A stretch of DNA of 64,000 nt from Prosopocoilus inquinatus (GCA_036172665.1 CM069872.1:59196101-59260100); one strand, 5' to 3'; positions 36,949 to 49,486 are shown, numbered from the stretch's first letter. Numbers and translations are program-made. The notes: generated by a model not told the origin, from the letters alone.

Positions 36949-37290
36949 TGGATCGTCGAGTTGTACGTTCATGTAATGCGGAAATATCTAGTAAGTGATA
37001 ACTGCTTTGTACATGATTTTCAAGTATTAAATTTAACTACAAATAACGTTTCAGAAATAAAAATAGTCGACCTGTATGTTCATGTAATGCGGAAACATCT
37101 AGTAAGTGATAATTGCTTTGTACACGATTTTCAAGTATTAGATTTAACTACAAATAACGTTTCAGAAATAAAAATAGTCGACCTGTATGTTCATGTAATG
37201 CGGAAACATCTAGTTTGTGATAAATGCTTAGCACATGACTTTCAAGCATACAAACAGTGTCACGATTTTAAATTAATTTTTTGTTTGAAT
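36949..37290 (+). repeat. 111-bp tandem repeat keeping an open frame (37-residue period)
   Basis: GTTCATGTAATGCGG recurs at 36967, 37078 and 37189, exactly 111 bp apart. The first two units are almost identical; the third diverges after about 60 bp. A plus-strand frame is open from 36877 to 37470 (197 codons) and encodes a 37-residue repeat starting LYVHVMRK. The first in-frame ATG lies inside the first unit. A 3n period preserves any frame that is open in one unit, so coding is not proven. I recognise no domain. GTAAGTGATAA, a donor-like string, sits inside units one and two. Confidence 0.9.
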
Positions 37291-38330
37291 TTGGTTTACA
37301 TTTTGATCAAGTGCATTAATCAAGAAGCCTGCAACTTTTCAGAAATAAAAATTTGCGGAAATAACACAGCAGACTTGAATATCAAGCGTGTAAAGATAAT
37401 AACTTATTCCGGCAGTCCCCGAATAAAACAAGACGAACCCGACGCGTTCGTTACACGACCCGCGCCATAATAAATTCCGGGACAGGTGTGATAACTCAGC
37501 GCCGGCAAAAGTAAGAAACTCTGGAGATTCGAATGACAAATATGAAGACAGATGAGAATTAAGCAGAGGAAGACGCAAAAACTTAATACAAATGCATAAA
37601 TAAGGCACTCCACCACCAACTCCCGGATGGAGCGGCGGGCTTCCGCTCGACTTGCGTTTCGGGAGTTTTGCCGGATTCCGGCGGTGGCAGCTGCGGCCTA
37701 GTTGCGCGCGCTAATTAAAAAATCCCGCAATCGTTTCGCAATCACTCAGATTTAATTCCGGGTTTCGGTGGACTACTACAAAGAAAGCGTTTTTTTCGTT
37801 TTTGACCTCGTTTTAAACAAATCAATACACGCGCGACGCGGTTTTTGTTTTCGATCGGGGAAATGGGAGTTCGGTAAAAACCTACAGGTATGTTTTCATA
37901 ATTTATGTAAAACGAAGAGGAATTCTCATGTAAACTAGTTGGTAAGGAAAATGAACAAGATCAAAATCATCGAATCACAAAAAAAATTGCAATCATTTCT
38001 TTCCAAGTGGTTTTTATAAAATACAATCAGTACCATAATATGGGAGAGCAAATTTGTAGAAGTTTAGTTTTATACAGCGCAGTGCTTGGCTCGCCATTTT
38101 GAGAGAACCGAACAACCTCGTTTTTCGCTTCGACATTACGTCATTACCGTTTCGACATGTTAAGATGGTGTATGTCGCGAATAACTGAATTGAAAATTCT
38201 AAAAATACAGTGTATCTGGAATCCTTCAAGCTCTAGATGTCGCCTGTGAGCAAATTCTTCCGAGCGGATAAACCGAAGCTGCATTAAAATCAGAGGTAAA
38301 TGGGTTGCGTTCTTTGCTTTCACAGACGAA
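37291..38330. other. Non-coding stretch, nothing recognised
   Basis: AT-rich with a GC-rich patch at 37625-37710. Minus frames of 71-89 codons have no domain. Confidence 0.5.
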
Positions 38331-38735
38331 TCCGCTTCTGTTTTTGGCTTCTAGTTTCACCTCTAGCTCCGTCTCTATTACTATTTTAGCTTCTGCGTTC
38401 CTATACGGTAAAAATCCTATTTTCTTCGAGGCCGCCAATACGACGCCTGGTTCGAAAATCATTTCGGTACGACAAGGGCACCCAATCATTGACCCCGATT
38501 CGACTCAATTGCGAAAGACCGCGTCTCGCCCTGCTGACAACCGACTGCGACAATCAGTGCCACCTCATCGTTTAACTGGAAACAGAGTAACGTTCATTTC
38601 TGTTTCGCTTCTGTTTTTGGCTTTTAGTTTGACCTTTAGCTCCGTTTCTGTTACTAATTTCTTCTGAGTTCGTATACGGTGAAGGCCACATTTTCTTCGA
38701 AGTCGCCGATACGACGCCACGCTCTTCAAAGCAAT
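38331..38735. repeat. Two-copy direct repeat, spacing 273 bp
   Basis: Both copies contain CGCTTCTGTTTTTGGCTT (38333 and 38606), TAGTTT.ACCT.TAGCTCCGT, TATACGGT, ATTTTCTTCGA and ATACGACGCC. They cover about 130 bp each, with unrelated sequence between. The period is divisible by three, so the frame at 38305-38667 shows a repeated hydrophobic Ser-rich peptide. Confidence 0.9.
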
Positions 38736-39774
38736 TTTTTGACGTTAGTTCTTGCTCTCTTTTAGTTTTGCTCTCTGAGGATTTTTATCTCGGCCAAATT
38801 AAAACTTATTTGATTTGAAATGAAAATGTACAGTGTCTCCCAAAAGTGATGATGAAGGACACGGCCAGTAGAGTTTTCTGCTAAGGACAAGTATTAAGAG
38901 CGCGGTGCACTCGGTCATATGCGTCATCTTCTAAAATTAGCGCGATGAATCGTATATAGGAATTTTCATACATGAGGGACGCTCGTTACAGTATTCATTA
39001 ATCATCTGATTTTGATTGAATATCTCATCAGAAGGTTAAATCAATCTGTTATAGTTATATATACGAGTAGTAGCTTCTTTATGTGTGTGTGTGTGTGTGT
39101 GTGTGATCATAAATTCTATTTGAATTCTGACGTAGATAAAAGAAACGCAAGGGAAAAAGCTGCGTGTAGTTCTAAGCCGGCGGCTTTCGGTTCGATTTTG
39201 TTCTGAAGCAGTTTTGATTCTGAATAATTCGTAAAGCTGCTGGCGCACGTAACGACTGAAGTTCCGAATAGTTTCTCGAACGAAACAAACGCGCTCGCGA
39301 TAAACTTCTGAACGGCGAATATCCGCCCATCTTTAAAATTCGCCACGTTTTTCAACTTCGCCGGCACCCCCGGGGTCGACGACGATGTTCGCTGAGACGA
39401 CACTTGATCTCTCCGAGACGGATGACAAAGGGATAAAAAATACATCGCGTCACTTCGAAAGTGACGAAGCAGCTTTTAGGGATTTCACCGCCGCCTCCTA
39501 TTGGGGCGAGCGCGCGCGCGCGTGACTATTTTCGCAAAGCTAGAAACAACGGCGGCGGAAGAATGGAATTTATGTAAAGCTCGAGGATGCACGGAACGAA
39601 TTCGATAATAGTTTAATAAAATTACAAGGAAAGAAGTTCACAGATCTTCGTCTTCATTCAACCATTGTCTCGGAAAAAGGATGGATCGACCTCAGTGGAA
39701 AACATTCTGTTTCATTTGGATACTTCAGAAGCCAAAATTTAAATGCCACCAATTTCTCCATACGCAAATTTCTA
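38736..39774. other. Non-coding stretch with TG and CG microsatellites
   Basis: (TG)12 lies at 39082-39105 and a (CG)6-type run at 39510-39522. Overlapping frames have no domain. Confidence 0.6.
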
Positions 39775-39845
39775 AACGTGTAAGTGTGGTTGCCTAACAA
39801 ACTGGGGCATGCTGGCAGGTAGTGCGGGCGTTGCGCGCGATTTTC
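39775..39845. repeat. Dispersed motif copy: GTGGTTGCCTAACAAAC
   Basis: GTGTAAGTGTGGTTGCCTAA, then a GCATGCTGG and a GTTGCGCGCG segment. Similar blocks in the same order occur near 45105-45170 and 63660-63720. They probably mark remnants of one element family, whose best-preserved member is the inverted-repeat copy at 63660. Confidence 0.65.
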
Positions 39846-40776
39846 AAAACAAATAGCAGCACCTTACAAACAACAGGTAACACTTTTCAGATGACAAAAA
39901 GTATGTTGTCATCTTCTCCTTATAACTAAATCAACGTAATTTAATCACCCCTCAAATTAGAAAAAGAGAAAGGATTTCTGCGCGCTGGAACTGGAACATT
40001 TACGCGTCATTTTCTTTCTCATTCTCAATTTAAAATTCTCAACTGCCTGTTATATTATTTCTCCGAGGAGAAAAGTTGGCCCTAAAATGGGGAGTTAGGG
40101 CGACTAAGTTATTCGGAATGTAGTGTGAAAGAGTCTCGGGGATCGCCGCAGCAAGAAGTATGCGCGCCTGGGATTTGAGGGGTTTCGGACTGACAGTCAC
40201 CCGGCCGTGAATGGAGGGAGGCAATTACTCCATCAGTACGGAAAGCCCCCGGTGGGTTCGAGCTCCTGGAGACGAGAGGCTTTCACATTCTTACTCAAAT
40301 TGAAGGAAATTTGTTGGAGGACTACTTCATTACCTTATTACCGTAGGTTCGCGTGAGCGAATTTCAATTAATATTTTGTTGGGAAAGGAAATGCCTTCAA
40401 GGTCGACAAGTGGAAGGAACCACCGAATTACTGAAGAACAAGAACACAATAAATTCAAAGTGCTAAGAGAACGAACCTACGACGGTAGTTTCATGGTCAT
40501 TTTAGGGGGTAAGTAGTATTGCCTACATTCGATTTTAATGTATGATTCTATGTATTTTGTTACAGTTCATTTTCATTTGTATTGCCTCGTGTAACCATGT
40601 TTAATAGATCCGCCAGAGTTATTTCTATTTTTCGATCGGCCGACAAGGAACTGCGTTCGAATTAACTGCGAGCCTCGTTTTGCATGCCGCGAGAGAATGT
40701 TTTTATACTCGACTTTTCTACGACTCTTTATTACACGGAGTTTAGTTTATGGGATGCTTGTTTCTTTTTTTTAACT
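39846..40776. other. Non-coding stretch, nothing recognised
   Basis: Mixed composition. GTGGGTTCGAGCTCC near 40253 looks superficially like a tRNA B-box but has no matching stems. ACCGTAGGTTCG near 40340 and CGAACCTACGACGGT near 40474 form a weak inverted pair. Confidence 0.5.
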
Positions 40777-41516
40777 ATTGTGGTGTTCGTTTGTTAATAA
40801 TTCCCCAGGGGGCGAAATGTACTGCACGGCCGTTGGCCGGATTCGACGGTTTACCCCGAATTAAGCTCCTGCGTGCTCACGCTCTTTCGCGCAGCTTCGT
40901 TTCTGTGTATTTTTGTACTTACTCGAGACGAACTTTTAGTTTTAAGTTAAGTGTCAAATGAAGTGAACCGTACTTCTCAATGCCAACGTATTCCAGAGTA
41001 AATACCTAGGTCAGGCTATGTGATTTTGACGGGCGAGACAGTTTCTGTATTTCTGAACAGTTTGCTTAGCCCTCGACCTTTCTTTTTATTGGTTTTTAAT
41101 TTTATTACATTACGTTTTCCTCTGGTTGGCTAGCTATTTCCGATCCCTTTCTTTCTTCGTTTGGTTCGCTTTTTACCCTCTCCCCCCGGCTCGAGTTAGC
41201 AACGATTTATTTTCTATTAAAAGCTCGGGTAAACCACTTACTGTGTCGCGTGTACTATTTTGGTGTTCGTGTGTTAATAATTCCCCAGGGAACGAAATGT
41301 ACTGCACGGCCGTTAGCCGGCTTCGATGGTTTATCCGAATTAAGTTGCTACGTGCTCGTCTAAGTATTTTTGTATTTACTTGAGACGAACTTTTAGTTTT
41401 AAGTTAAGTATCAAATGAAGTGCACCGCATTTCTCAGTGCCAACCTATTCTAAGGTAAATAAGGCTATTTGGTTTTGATGGGCGGGACAGTTTCTGAATT
41501 TCCGAATAGTTTCACG
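40777..41516. repeat. Two-copy direct repeat, spacing 480 bp
   Basis: Copies begin at about 40777 and 41257 (TGGTGTTCGT at 40781 and 41261), about 260-290 bp each. Shared blocks include TTAATAATTCCCCAGGG, CGAAATGTACTGCACGGCCG, GAGACGAACTTTTAGTTTTA, AAATGAAGTG and GACAGTTTCTG. Copy 2 lacks about 20 bp present in copy 1 around the CTCTTTCGCGCAG segment. The DNA between (41069-41256) is not repeated. Confidence 0.92.
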
Positions 41517-42492
41517 AGCACAAGTTTATGAAATGCGTTGTGTTCATTTCATGTTTCGTACAAATTGCCATTAAACCGGTGCTTTGCGTTGAGCATCAGC
41601 AAATAATTACCTGTCCCTAAATTTGCTCTGTTGCCTGAACGATGGATGTTATTGATCTAAATGCAGCAGCAACAAACGTACCGACCATGCTTGATGTGTT
41701 CTGGATGAAATGCCGGCGGTCCATTTTGCATTTATGTATTTAATATTGCATTCGGTTAAGCGCTCGTATGGAGAGGACAGAGAGGAGGGAGTAAGTATTA
41801 ATGGCGGGAATTAATTTTGCATTTTAACGTTGACGTTTCGCAGGACAAATCGCATGCATGTGCATGCACATAAAAGGTGTGCTCGACGACGACATTTATG
41901 TAGATGTTATTATTTTGCATATTTATTGGTGCAGAGTGTACTGCAACTCTGTTTTATTACGAGTCTCCGTTGCGGCATTAAACTCCGGGCAATTACAGGG
42001 GTGAATGCAAGTTCTGGTTTGGTTTCGAATTCTAAAATGATAATCATTTTTGCGAATTAATTCTTGTGTGCGCGGAAATTTGAAGTCTTAAGTTTGTTGA
42101 AATGAAATAAATCGTTGTAGAGGGCCGGGCGTGCACGAGTGCGTTTCCGTCAATATAGAGCCGGGGCTAAGTGGTTTATTTTACGGAGAATTCCAATTCT
42201 CCGCAATGTGTTTATGGTTCACGAAGAATTTCTATCAAAGACCTCTCGACGTAAAAGTACCCTCGGCGCCCGCCCGATTGCGGGCGCTTGACGGAACCCG
42301 AGCTGGGCGCGCGGTGGAAAGAAAAAAAAACTTATTAGGAAAGTGAAAATATCGGGAATACAATTTATGGTGCTCGGGAATCAATTTGCGGGAAGAGAAA
42401 TGTGCGTGGATTATTGAAATCTCGCGGCGCGATGTGTGCGCTCTAAATGTCGCCGTTATGTTGCAATCGATTTTCTTCTCTCTCTCCAACTT
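41517..42492. other. Non-coding stretch, nothing recognised
   Basis: AT-rich. A (TGCA)-type run lies near 41852-41868. The frames here have no domain. Confidence 0.5.
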
Positions 42493-42978
42493 TTCTCTTC
42501 TCGTAAAACCTTTAGCATAACTGGGTATGCGGAAATGCATGACGCTGTACGTTCCATTTTAATGCTTTTATAGCGCACGTTACTTCAAGATTTACGCACG
42601 CATACAATACTTAAAAATTTGTAACTGGAATCCACAACTCATCTTCACTGAGCTGGCAAACGTACGAGTTCATTTTTGCTGTACTTTATTATCGACTCGA
42701 AGTGGTAAGTTGTGGGGCCTTTAAATTGTAGTTCTCTTCTCGTAAAACCTTTAACCTTTACCTTAACTCGGCATGCGGAAATGCATGACGCTGTACGTTC
42801 CATTTTAATGCTTTTATGGCGCACGTTATTTCAAGATTTACGCACGCAGACAATGCTTAAAAATTTGTAACTGGAATTTGTATCTGAAATCCACCACTCA
42901 TCTTCACTGAGCTGGCAAGCATAGAAGTTTGCTTTTGCTGTACTTTATTATCGACTCGAACTGGTAAGTTGTGGGGCG
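42493..42978. repeat. ~240-bp tandem duplication
   Basis: Copy 1 (42493-42718) and copy 2 (42732-42978) share TCTTCTCGTAAAACCTTTA, ATGCGGAAATGCATGACGCT, GTACGTTCCATTTTAATGC, TTAAAAATTTGTAACTGGAA and a TGCTGTACTTTATTATCGAC end. Each ends GGTAAGTTGTGGGGC. The last ~55 bp also occur inverted at 45007-45060. Together these suggest copies of one element end. Confidence 0.94.
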
Positions 42979-43079
42979 GCCCCGATATTGTAGTGATTTC
43001 ACAACTGACTTTCAATTGCAACACGATTACAATTAAATAATTAAACGTTAAGGAAAAAATATAATAAAAAAATGCAATC

Positions 43080-43560
43080 GAATCGCACAAGCAGAAAACA
43101 AAAATGGCCGTCGTCGAACGAAGCGATTAAGATGTGAAAATAAACTCGAAGCGAGTAAATAAATAAACGAAAAGCAAAAGACGGTCAATTAGTAATCAAT
43201 AAACAAAATAATCAAATCGCACGAAAGAGAAAACAAAAATGGCGATCGATCGAGTGGGTTTAAAACGTAAAATGAATTCAAATCGAGTAAAAGAAAAAAA
43301 AAACAAAAACAAAAGACGATCGATTCATAATTAACGGATCAAATCAAGTCGCGTAAAACAAAAATGGCGATCGATCGAAGGAATTAAAATGATGTAAAAT
43401 AAACTCAAACCGGGTGAATTAAAAGAAAAAACAAAAACAAAAGACGATCGATTGGTAATTAAAAAATAAAATCTTATCGAATGAGAGATAAACTAAAAAA
43501 ATAAAGATGAATTAAATGAAATGGAATAATAAAACAAAAACAAAGGTCGCTCATTTAATT
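43080..43560 (+). repeat. A-rich GACGATCG-family block C (~130-bp units)
   Basis: ACAAAAATGGCGATCGATCG-type segments (TGG at 43105, 43240 and 43375) alternate with ACAAAAGACGATCGATT segments (near 43178, 43313 and 43441), giving a ~128-135 bp dimeric unit in three to four copies. This is the most regular of the four blocks and the best guide to the ancestral unit. It directly follows the 240-bp duplication. Confidence 0.88.
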
Positions 43561-45006
43561 ATACAGCGTGGAAACTAAGTAGTAGATAAATTCCATATTT
43601 TCAAAAAAAAAAAGCGCTCGGATCCGCCATTTTTGTCTAATTGTGGGAGGGGGGAGGGAGATATCAACAGTGCAATAATCTTACTTAGACATATCCGAAA
43701 GTGGAATGCGATTATTTACAAGCAAACTTAAATTCTAAGGAGAGGCAAAAAATTATTGATGACCATAAAATCTAGTTCTCATACGACAGATGTTATTCTA
43801 AAAATAAGATTTGGTCGAGAATGTTTCGAAAATGTTTCTCTAAAAGTACGATTAGTTAAGGGAGTATTATGGACGACTGTTTGTTTATATGTGTTGTTTG
43901 TTTATACCGTGTAAGATTTTAATTTTAATTTTTATTTTATTTTTTTGACTGAATAAAGCTTCTCATATGTTCATTTTGTACATATCCGCAAATATTTTCG
44001 TATTCACGTGATTGTAGACTTTCAGCAGATATTCGTAAAAAAGCGATTGCCCGGTTGGCCTGCCCCTAAGACCCCCACTGGTTACCAGGCAGTAGTAGAA
44101 AATAATTACCGGGCAATGGCCGGGTTCAGATGACATACCAGGGTCAGTGGTGAGACAATGGACTAGTGCATCTAAATCAAAATGAGCCCCCCGTAACACG
44201 GTTTACTAATAACAGTGAGTGCATTTGTAACGGCTAAATAAAATGTAGTACTTGTTCTCTTGTCCAATAAAAGGAAAGAACTCGCAAACTCTGCCGTTTT
44301 ACTTTAATAACCCCATGAACAAATAGTTCAGTGCTGTAGCTGGAGGCAGAATTGGTCCATTTCTACCGGAATTATTACATTTACATTTCAGCAGTGTCTG
44401 CGTTCAAAGGACGCCCGCGTCGCGCCGCGTCGCGTCGCCTCACCGCGAAACGAACAATTTGTACGGGCAATATACGTAAAGTTATTACATTCTTTCGAGT
44501 TTTCATTTTTATACACAATGCAGGCGACTGCCTGCAGTCACGTTAAGTATTCCTCTCTCTCTGCATATGCTTAAATAAATGCAAATTTTATGTCGCCGCA
44601 TGAAGTACAGTTCTATTTGCGTAAAATATGTGTCTGGGCGTCCGGGGGCGCACTCGACCAACAGTAATGGCACTTTTATTAAACGGGTTCGCGAAACTCA
44701 AGACGTTAACAAACCGCACGTTTGTGTGTTATTGCTGACGAAATAGCAGCAGCAGCAGCAGCAGGTTTTTTAATCGAGAGGGAAAAAAATGAAACTCCAG
44801 TTTCATTTTTAAATTAAAAAGCAAATAAAAGTTTTCGGAAAATTTTACACTCGTGGAGAAATTTTACGAATAATATTGCAAAATATAACTAGTTCTGTAA
44901 ATATTAACACCGATTATAGTTAATGTAGACAGGTGCTTAATAAAGATATTTAATTATAATTTTTTTGCCATTGAATCTCAGTTATGAAATCACTGCAGTA
45001 TAAAGG
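43561..45006. other. Non-coding stretch with (AGC)n and a hairpin
   Basis: (AGC)6.5 lies at 44745-44764. A 12-bp inverted repeat (AAAAATGAAACT / AGTTTCATTTTT) lies at 44785-44810 with a 2-base spacer. GCCGGGTTCAGATGAC near 44122 recalls a Pol III B-box, but no tRNA fold is visible. No supported gene. Confidence 0.55.
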
Positions 45007-45060
45007 ACCCACAACTTACCACTTCGAGTTGATAATAAAGTACAGCAAAAATAAACTTCT
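45007..45060 (-). repeat. Inverted copy of the 42.7/42.9-kb element end
   Basis: Reads as the reverse complement of the shared end at 42.66-42.72 and 42.92-42.98 kb (CCACAACTTACCACTTCGAG, AATAAAGTACAGCAAAA). About 2 kb separates it from the direct copies, so this could be the opposite terminus of a transposon or an independent fragment. Confidence 0.85.
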
Positions 45061-45094
45061 GTGGGGGTTCTGACTTGCTTTTTCCATGCAGGTG

Positions 45095-45180
45095 TACCAA
45101 GTACGCATGTATGGTTGCCTAACGTATCACATGCTGGGAATTGCACGCTCGTGTACCGCGGTAGACAAGGTCAGGTAGCA
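45095..45180. repeat. Dispersed motif copy: ATGTATGGTTGCCTAACG
   Basis: GTACGCATGTATGGTTGCC is followed by ACATGCTGGG and TTGCACGCTCGTG. This matches the block order seen near 39.78 kb and partly at 63.66 kb. No paired inverted end was noticed here. Confidence 0.65.
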
Positions 45181-47594
45181 GTTTATAAATGATGAGTATT
45201 AAACTGGTAGCAATTTTATTATATAGGGGTAGCAGGTTGAAAAATAATTATACAGGTCATAAATTGCTACTTATTGCTTAAAACTCTAATGAGTACGATG
45301 CACGTTGGCACATTATGAACGTCAAACTTTGAAAGTTGATGAGATATATAATCGGCTTTTCCCTGTTCTCAATAATGGAGAATGGATTGGAAACAAAATA
45401 AATCATCGAAAGCGTACCTTTCAGTAAATATCTCTTAACCCAATACACCAGCGGCACCTGCATACATCTATAATGGATCTTCCATCACATGCATAGAGAC
45501 GTATTCCTGAAAGCCGACGATAAGAAAGGGTCCAGTTTTGTAGTCCTTCCATACGAGGAGAACGAGTCCTGCCTGTCATCGCACGCCTCGTCGTCTCTCG
45601 CAAAGAAGGAAAATCAATTTTCGGTAGGTACCTACACGACGAAATCCAATGAAAAGTATTGCCGAGTGTAAACACGTTAAAATATTTGAAGGCGAAATAA
45701 GAATATTCCTCGACGAATACCTGTTGCTTCGTAAATATTAAAGTTCATGAATATTTATTGGTGTTTTTTTTTTTTTTTGCTTTTTGCTTTTGTCCCCGGC
45801 GCGCACACATCGCCACGACTATAACAGTCGGAGATGGCGTAAATAAATAAATACCCTCCCCCCTCCCCTCACCTCCCCGGCGTCCGTGAAAATGTTAACG
45901 AATTCTTTCACTCGTGCACTATTTGTGCGCGCGCTCGCGAACAGGCGGAAGAGCAATCGTTTTACCCGATCGTGTTTGGTTATTACAAGAATAATATTGT
46001 TGCGCGTGCTTTAGCAAGTACATGTCAATGTGCTTCCACCCCCCCCCCCCCCTCCAAAAGGGCTTCGTTTGTTTGTTATTTTTGAAAAATGTAATTTTTA
46101 TTTCGCCGTTACCCGGACGTTTCATTGTTGTGCTGTTAGTTTGAATTTAATTTCGTAGTTGTATGAGCGGATTATCGTTAAGGGATGAAGCAGGTCATTT
46201 CGTGGAGCGGGCAAACAGAAATAGAAATGGCCCATTGTAATACTTATAAACCCCTGAGCGTTCCAATTTCCATTTAAATAAATGCAGCCGGCCATTTAGA
46301 AGAGAATCGGATTTTACTTGCTCGTAGCTTCCTTATCCGAACAATTTTATAATTTCATCCGCAAAAGGAAAATGTGTGCTGGCGCTTCATTCGATTTCGA
46401 AGGTGTCCTTATCTGCGGACGATACGACCGACGCCCTGGCAAAGGAGGCGGCTGAAACTTCAGAGATGAAAGATGGAGGCCGGCTAAGTGTGATGGACTC
46501 TTATCTTAGGCCTCTCCTCGGCTCGCTATGAAATTTGTCGAGTCAGCTTCGAGGGCGTCATTTACTGCACGGGATGTTTTAGATGGATCTCCACTTAGCT
46601 CGGCCCTCTATTATGGGCTAACTATTATTTCGGTCCGCTATGATATGCTACCCGGAACAGATTATCGTAAATCAGCTCAGCTCAGCTCAGCCCAGGTGAT
46701 TTATACACGCTTGCCATCACATCAAAAAATTTGTACCGACGGTTCAATAAAACAGCGATTAGTGCGATGGGCGAACAACGAACGTCGAGTAAAATTTAAA
46801 AAATTACGAGTACGTCGCCGCAGGGGCGAAGTTCAGGAGTTGGAGGGTCGAGTTACAAACGACAGTTGCCACAGGGTTCACCTGCCCTGATCTATATTGT
46901 TGCTGAATCCAACAAAAGTCTCACTTCTCGTGGGATTTGTGCCATTTCTGGCACACTAAAGCTAACTTCCCTAAATGTATTACGGCCGCACGTCGATGAG
47001 AACAGCATGACCCCGGGTATCGATTTCGCTTTACCCCGAGAAATATATTTATAGATACTAATATACGGCGGTGGCTTCCGAAAGTTGGAAAGTTTTGTCG
47101 AGTTTATGCAAACAAAGCGAAGTCATAAATCTATCCCGCCGTGTATTATTGAGCCGCCACTCCCGATTGTATTTGACAATCGTGTCGATAAAACTTTGCA
47201 CGAATCACAAGGGTCTGTTTAATTAACTGTTGCTTAACAATAAACAAATTACTTTCTTTAAAAAAAAAACCTTAACGGAAAGCTGTTACTTTTCAACTCA
47301 GCTTCATTTCAGGAATGAAGCAAAGCATGTTTTCCTTTTTCGTCGACAAACGTGATTAAAATCGTGTAAGGATTTGAAAAAACGAGCTGCCACTAATTTA
47401 ACCCTTTTTAGTTGAGACTTATTGCCATCGATGTTATTGTCAGATTAATCTTTAGAAAGATGGCCAATCAAAGTTGAGGTCAAATCACGTGGTGCCAAGA
47501 AATCCTGAAGGCTATATCTTATTCTATCCGTTGTATCGAAATGTTATCCGTTCTTTTCTCCGCAAAGTGAATCTCAAATCGTTTTCCAAAAAAT
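45181..47594. other. Non-coding stretch with C14 run and CTCAG microsatellite
   Basis: A C14 homopolymer lies at 46039-46052 and a (CTCAG)n run at 46672-46690. An ATG-initiated frame at 46528-46890 (120 codons) crosses the CTCAG run and shows no domain. T-tracts lie near 45765. Confidence 0.55.
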
Positions 47595-48335
47595 TAAAGA
47601 CTATGTCTTCTTTTTCTTCTTGTACTCACAGCTTCCGGTTATATCGATTATTGTTCCATTTTGTAATGGCTATTAGAGCGCGTTGCGATCTTAGTGGGAG
47701 AGAGCGCAGGCGGACACGCGTTGGAAGAACGAGTTCAATTATCGCTAACGACTGGGTGCGGCTGGTTTGAAACCTTGCGTGTGAATTTTCTGAGCTTCGA
47801 CCGCATTTTTGTTTATTTCTTTTCGCCCGTCGTTATTTTCCCCCAAAACTCAAGCGGAGATCGCATACCGCGAATCTGGCAGCGATTTTTGGTATCTCGT
47901 CAGTACCTACGATTAACGTAGGGTGAGTTTTTTTTTTTCATTTTGACGACCTCGTGGTCATTCTTTTGTTAATTGTTCCCTTCTTGTTCCCCGTTATTAT
48001 AGTGCTTTGTAACATCGACCTTTCATCGTCGTTCGACTTGCGACTCGCTTCCGCGAGACGAATTCGACAGCCGCCATCTTCTGTCCCGTCGAAAAGGGGT
48101 CGCGGCCGCCATCGCCCAAACTTCCTAGGCAGAACCGTCGCTGACTCGTCGACCTCGCGGTGGAGGTGTATTTTTTCTTCTTTCCTGTTGCAATTCCTCC
48201 TTTTTTTGGTCGACGTATCATCTTTCCTTCCTCAGACTGAGAGCAAAACCTTCCAAAGAAAAAAATAAAAGGCTACATCCTCATCTTTTTCTTGAGTCTA
48301 CAGCTTCCGGCCGTATCGCAACACAATTCTTTTTG
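47595..48335. repeat. Weak direct repeat pair, spacing ~672 bp
   Basis: CTTTTTCTTCTTG..TCACAGCTTCCGG at about 47610-47640 and a similar TCTTTTTCTTGAGTCTACAGCTTCCGG at about 48283-48310, both followed by a TATCG. Short and imperfect; the sequence between is pyrimidine-rich. Confidence 0.5.
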
Positions 48336-49486
48336 TCGACGTACAAATCATCCTTTCTTTCTTCTTTGGGGTTTAAATTCCTTAGCAAAATTGATTTCCT
48401 GATGATCTCGAACGATATTGGTCAACAAAAGAGAGGCAAACGATAATTAAGAGGCGGAGGCCGATGATAATTAAGAAGAAGATTATAATTATCATGTCTT
48501 CTTCTTCCTGGGTACTTACATCAAAAAAGAGAATCACTTTTCTTCCAGTTGTCTACTTGTATTTGGAACAGTCCCCGTTTCCAGTGCAAATTTGCTTCGT
48601 GCTAGTAAATGAGAGTAATCAAAACGTTGCGTTGCAAAGTTATCAAAGTAAAATAACAGTCGGGGACGGCGCGCGAGCCCGTTATCACCAACATTATTAT
48701 TACAAATCCCAGAAAAGATATGGATATGGGTGAGACGAACTTATCTCTGGTTGCTAGGGGTTTACGGCGAGTCGAAGACGCTGACATAACAGATCGGGGT
48801 TGGAGCGAGTCCCCGTCACAATAGTCGCAGATCCGCTTTGCCAAACTAATTTAATCGGCTTAGATGTGTGAAGCATCTCGGTTCCGCAATGGTACATCAG
48901 AATTTCTAATTTTATGCGGCGATAAGTGAATCGGGATTGCATCTGCTGCGGAGCAGCAACATTGTATTATACTCCTTGCACTGATTAAGAAGTAAGCAGT
49001 CTCTCGTGTAACAACGTGGATTTCATTTGGAATATGCACTTCTTGGGGGGTTGAAAGAGTAAGAGAGAGACGACTTCAAAACTTCAAAACAGAAAGAGGG
49101 TGTTAACAATATATTATCAAGGACGAGCGAGCCGCAAGGGAAGAAGAGGCACTGAAAGCACTGAGCAAATGATAAAGTTTGGAAGACAATTAACACAAAT
49201 TAATTAGCCAAAAGTTTCGTATGAACTGATAATTGTGTAAATTTACTTCCTTGGGGGAGGGGCAGGGGGAAGTTCTAATAAATTGTAGGCGTTATTATTC
49301 ATTCAGGGTCAAGAATTTTTTTGGTTTTTTTGCGCATGGCGGTTCCAGTTGGATTAACGCCTAATAGAACGTCACGTCGGATTTGGAGAGGAGGGCAGCT
49401 CAATCTTGGACTTGGAGGTTGAGCTTTTCCCCCTTTGTTGCATTCGTATTTCTTTTTAATAGTTATGGTCGGGTAGGCTTCCCTTC
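48336..49486. other. Non-coding stretch, nothing recognised
   Basis: AT-rich and purine/pyrimidine-rich patches. Frames of up to 89 codons lack domains. Confidence 0.5.

Noticed and set aside
40245..40275. tRNA-like B-box (GTGGGTTCGAGCTCC)
   Set aside because: No T-stem, anticodon stem or acceptor stem can be paired around it.
44100..44180. Possible SINE/tRNA-related segment with GGGTTCAGATGAC
   Set aside because: No A-box at the right distance and no second copy in the window.
46528..46890. ATG-initiated 120-codon frame as a gene
   Set aside because: It runs through a CTCAG microsatellite, has no domain and lies within chance length for this window.
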